From Dehalococcoidia bacterium (lineage in GTDB: Bacteria; Chloroflexota; Dehalococcoidia; Lucifugimonadales; Lucifugimonadaceae), in the NCBI GenBank assembly GCA_022451965.1, contig JAKUNJ010000004.1, forward strand, positions 62,001-126,000: a stretch of 64,000 bases of DNA, in the 5' to 3' direction. A program made the position numbers and the translations under genes. The notes below the pieces were generated by a model that did not search any database, was not told where the DNA came from, and saw only the letters and a program-made list of their open reading frames with translations. This document shows positions 61,549 to 64,000 of this stretch, piece after piece (position 1 is the stretch's first letter; each line of letters opens with the position of its first letter).

Positions 61549-62494
61549 ATCTTTCTAAGTTTTCTTTTTTTCCATCTTTTTTAATAATATTACGTTTTTT
61601 TGAATTTGTCGTTTTACCTATCTTTATGGCAGGAATATCAGAAGATCTTAATTTATTTATTATTTCAGAGGAATCTTTTTCTTTGCAAATCATCAATAAA
61701 CAACCAGAACTTATTACACCTAGTGGATTTAGGTTCAAAATCTGGCAAGCTTCATTAAAATTATCTACAAACTTAATTTCATTCTCAATAATCTCACATC
61801 CAATGTCTGAAAATTCGCATAATTCATGTAATGCTGTTGAAATTCCACCTTCTGTTGGATCATGCATTTTAATTATTTTGCCAGTTGAAATTGCAATTTT
61901 TGCTATATTATTAACACTGATAGTAAGATTTTTTATGCTTTTTTTTAGATTTGTAATTATTTTATGATTGGATTCTGTATTTTCAACAATAATTTTGCTT
62001 CCTTCAATTCCTGCTTGTCCACCCAAAATTATTGATTGATTTCCTTTGACTATTTGATTTGGTACAAAATTTTTGTTGATTCTTCCTACAATGGTACCAC
62101 TCAAAACTATTTTATTTACAGATTCGGTAACTTCAGTGTGACCTCCGATTATATCTACTTTAAGTGATTGTGCTCGACTATTAACTTTAGAGATAACTCT
62201 CTTGAGTTTATTATAAGAGGTCTTTGGAGGTATAAGAATAGTAATTAGAAACCACTTAGGCTCTCCTCCTGCTGCATATATATCATTTGCGCAGATATCT
62301 AATATGTACTCTCCAATATTTTCAGAATCGAATGTAATTGGATCTGATGAAAGTAATAAATTATTATCATTTCTTATATTGATTGTCGCAGAATCTTCCC
62401 CTATTTTAGGAGAGGCTCCATCATTTTTAATATCATTCAAAATTTTGATCAATAGTTTATTATTTAATTTTCCCAAAGGTAAAAAATTATTCAT
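61493..62494 (-). CDS. AIR synthase-related protein (HypE/ThiL-like fold), function unknown
   Basis: About 333 aa from the ATG at 62494, which lies 8 bp inside the upstream gene with AGGTGTG 9 nt before it. The frame is open to 62539. The fold is the PurM/HypE family: nucleotide strand GEDSATINI, DICANDIYAAGGEPKWFLIT, IIGGHTEV, MHDPTEGGISTALHEL and GVISSGCLLMI. It lacks the C-terminal Pro-Arg-Ile-Cys tail that HypE needs, and no hydrogenase genes are near. Related stand-alone proteins of unknown role exist in archaea and bacteria. Confidence 0.8.
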   Translation of the reverse strand: MNNFLPLGKLNNKLLIKILNDIKNDGASPKIGEDSATINIRNDNNLLLSSDPITFDSENIGEYILDICANDIYAAGGEPKWFLITILIPPKTSYNKLKRVISKVNSRAQSLKVDIIGGHTEVTESVNKIVLSGTIVGRINKNFVPNQIVKGNQSIILGGQAGIEGSKIIVENTESNHKIITNLKKSIKNLTISVNNIAKIAISTGKIIKMHDPTEGGISTALHELCEFSDIGCEIIENEIKFVDNFNEACQILNLNPLGVISSGCLLMICKEKDSSEIINKLRSSDIPAIKIGKTTNSKKRNIIKKDGKKENLERFDQDEIIKIFRNVYRQSI

Positions 62495-63416
62495 TTTTTG
62501 GCACACCTGGGAATTCTTGATTGGCAAGAATGGGTTCAATAATTTTTATAAAAAGATTTGTTGATTCTATGGGTGCATCAACATAAACATAGTTAAGATT
62601 ATTTTCACAAACTAACCCAAAAGATATTTTCTCTGATTTTTTTTTAAAAATAAGATTATATTTATGAATACAAATTTTACTATTTGAGATAATTACATCT
62701 TGATTTAATTTTTTTATAGTTTCTTCTATATAATCCTTATCGTCTATTTGAGTTATAGTTTTTCCGGTAGCAGTTTCTAAAGTTATGATACTTGTCTCTT
62801 CAAGATTATATTGGTTCACGAAATTAAAATTTGACTCTTCATTTATCAGCTCAATCTCAGAACAATTAATATAATTTCCATGTATATCTGAATGGATTAT
62901 ATTATTACTATTCATTATTGAAAAATTAATTTTGTAGCCATCAATTATCTGTTGGGTATACATCATTCCTTCCACGGGACATCCTAATGCATTAGAGTTC
63001 CATATTTTTTCTTCTAATTCAATAAAATAGATCTCATCTGAGGTAATCTTTTTTTCACTAATAATTTTTGACATTACAATAGCTATAACCTCAGGTATTT
63101 CTGTATTTTCTAGGGTTTGAGGCAACTCAGGTTCCTTCTTTTCTTCTAGTGTGTTAGTCAAATCAGGTATTTCTGTATCTTCTAGGGTTTGAGGCAACTC
63201 AGGTTCCTTCTTTTCTTCTAGTGTATTAGTCACAATATCTTCTTCAAAGTGTAAATTTGTTTCTTCAGTATACAAATAGCCTATATGATCATCATTAATT
63301 ACTAAAAAAATAAAACTTGAATTAAGTAGGAAAATAAAAATAACTATGAATGATAATGAAATCATAATAAATTTCAATAAAAAATTATATCTGTTAAGTG
63401 TTCTGTAGATAGTCAT
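62487..63416 (-). CDS. Membrane-anchored secreted protein with LGCPxxG...YTQ domain
   Basis: 309-aa protein: N-terminal transmembrane anchor (about residues 14-36), an acidic Pro/Glu-rich spacer built of two 24-residue repeats (TNTLEEKKEPELPQTLEDTE), a domain with WNSNALGCPVEGMMYTQ and IIDGYKINF ending in NYINCSE, and a beta-rich C-terminal part. The LGCPxxGmmYTQxIxxGYkI pattern is widespread in secreted proteins of Chloroflexi; the two Cys may pair. Function is unknown. Its end is coupled to the AIR-synthase-like gene by an 8-bp overlap. Confidence 0.7.
   Translation of the reverse strand: MTIYRTLNRYNFLLKFIMISLSFIVIFIFLLNSSFIFLVINDDHIGYLYTEETNLHFEEDIVTNTLEEKKEPELPQTLEDTEIPDLTNTLEEKKEPELPQTLENTEIPEVIAIVMSKIISEKKITSDEIYFIELEEKIWNSNALGCPVEGMMYTQQIIDGYKINFSIMNSNNIIHSDIHGNYINCSEIELINEESNFNFVNQYNLEETSIITLETATGKTITQIDDKDYIEETIKKLNQDVIISNSKICIHKYNLIFKKKSEKISFGLVCENNLNYVYVDAPIESTNLFIKIIEPILANQEFPGVPKNE
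63093..63232. repeat. Two 72-bp tandem direct repeats in a coding region
   Basis: Two nearly identical copies (from 63093 and from 63165), in frame, encode 24 residues each of the Glu/Pro-rich spacer of the secreted protein. They differ at about two positions within the first 60 bp, so duplication or homogenisation was recent. Confidence 0.9.
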
Positions 63417-63464
63417 GATTCCATATTTGATTGTATACTGAAATAGTAATAAATAATAATTGTT

Positions 63465-64000
63465 TTGAATCTATCCAAACTTAATCCATTTTATAAAAAT
63501 AAACTTAAATCAGTAAATTTTGCCTATATAGGTATCATATTATGGGCAATAATTTTTTCAATTATTTTATCTATACCTGTAATATATTTATTTCTTAAAA
63601 TAACTTTTGGGTTCAATTTATTTGTTGATTTTATATTTAATTATAAAATCTTAAAAATTGCCTTAAATTCAATATTACTAGTTTTTCTAGTAGTCTTTTT
63701 AGCAACAGCCATTGCTCTTCCTTTAGCTTTCTTGAATGTTAGAACTAATTTACCTTTCGCTAAATACTTGTTATCTATAAGTGTATTGCCCATAGCTTTA
63801 CCAAGTTATGTTATGGCTACTACTCAAATTGAGTTATGGGGGCCAAGAGGTATTGTATATGACATATTAAGTAATTTTTTTGAAATAGCCCCATTACCTT
63901 CCTTTTATGGGCTTTCGGGGTCAGTGATAGTTCTTGGCTTGATTACCTATCCTTATATTTATATAGGTCTATGTGCAACATTTAGGAGATTTGATTTTCA
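63465..64000 (+). CDS. Iron(III)-type ABC transporter permease, 3' truncated by window edge
   Basis: The first 178 residues of a permease from a TTG at 63465. Helices begin at about residue 20, then 63-90, followed by ALPLAFLNVRTNLPFAKYLL, SVLPIALPSYVMATTQIELWGPRG and GLITYPYIYIGLC. The wording of the last two stretches is typical of the FbpB/ThiP-like, duplicated-domain iron(III) permeases (one long chain of two halves). The solute-binding and ATPase genes, if present, lie outside. No Shine-Dalgarno is visible. Confidence 0.8.
   Translation, partial: MNLSKLNPFYKNKLKSVNFAYIGIILWAIIFSIILSIPVIYLFLKITFGFNLFVDFIFNYKILKIALNSILLVFLVVFLATAIALPLAFLNVRTNLPFAKYLLSISVLPIALPSYVMATTQIELWGPRGIVYDILSNFFEIAPLPSFYGLSGSVIVLGLITYPYIYIGLCATFRRFDF

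Noticed and set aside
61493-62494. Calling the AIR-synthase-like gene hypE
   Set aside because: It lacks the C-terminal PRIC-type tail needed for carbamoyl transfer, and no hydrogenase or hyp gene is near.
1-64000. Insertion sequences, integrases, CRISPR repeats, prophage or toxin-antitoxin genes
   Set aside because: None seen: no transposase motifs, no regularly spaced repeats, no phage structural genes, and no att-like repeats at the tRNA.

Overview
This is a strongly AT-rich chromosomal segment (about 30% G+C by eye, not calculated), densely packed with genes and without mobile elements, CRISPR arrays or prophage. The standard code holds: TGA is used as a stop and Trp is TGG. The gene set points to a free-living, probably marine Chloroflexota bacterium near the SAR202/Dehalococcoidia lineage. 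Pointers are RNase Y with YmdB, a B-box zinc-finger membrane protein, a secreted protein with an LGCPxxG..YTQ..xGY motif that I associate with Chloroflexi, a lipoprotein of two-Cys repeats, and several enolase-superfamily, CaiB, MFS and HpcH/HpaI genes. The taxon is an inference; no rRNA gene is present to settle it.

Layout. 0-3.6 kb: end of a malate/lactate-type dehydrogenase, an HpcH/HpaI aldolase, a small lipoprotein with an overlapping mini-membrane protein, and a CaiB CoA-transferase. 3.7-8.1 kb: a plus-strand run rny - ymdB - PHP phosphoesterase - PlsY-like - B-box membrane protein. 8.1-13.7 kb: sugar-acid dehydratase, Xaa-Pro aminopeptidase and oligoribonuclease, acetyltransferase, Smr domain, nitronate monooxygenase. 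13.8-17.7 kb: a three-gene MacA/MacB-like ABC exporter. 17.7-26.3 kb: dnaE, MFS, fabI, uronate-dehydrogenase-like SDR, Gfo/Idh/MocA oxidoreductase, SDR. 26.4-28.4 kb: Cys-repeat lipoprotein and ROK kinase. 28.4-36.4 kb: a tightly overlapping minus-strand operon MMPL - tandem-MerR - FDH-type formyltransferase - tldD - tldE - HEAT protein. 36.4-39.8 kb: MFS with a coupled mini-protein, small membrane proteins and a Na/Ca exchanger. 39.8-45.4 kb: a divergent sugar-acid catabolism locus (enolase - MFS - alcohol dehydrogenase opposite an L-rhamnonate-dehydratase-like enzyme and a 2-keto-3-deoxy-acid aldolase). 45.4-55 kb: housekeeping (DEAD-box helicase, tRNA-Glu, argC, nth, polyprenyl synthase, metG, rsmI, lipA, rRNA methyltransferase, maf). 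54.9-56.2 kb: Tat translocase genes. 56.4-58 kb: SulP permease. 58-63.4 kb: a minus-strand run from a secreted protein through AIR-synthase-like, rel, rpsT and an unknown gene to lexA. 63.5 kb to the end: the start of an iron-type ABC permease.

Taken together, the accessory genes describe a heterotroph that imports organic acids and sugar acids through MFS carriers. It dehydrates them with enolase-superfamily enzymes, cleaves the keto-deoxy acids with class II aldolases, and oxidises products with SDR, MDR and Ldh_2 dehydrogenases. No gap of more than 300 bases lacks a gene. Stop/start overlaps (ATGA, TGATG, TAATG, 8-bp overlaps) are the rule inside runs. Some first genes carry good Shine-Dalgarno sequences, while others have a -10-like hexamer 6-7 nt before the start and no Shine-Dalgarno, which suggests leaderless mRNAs.
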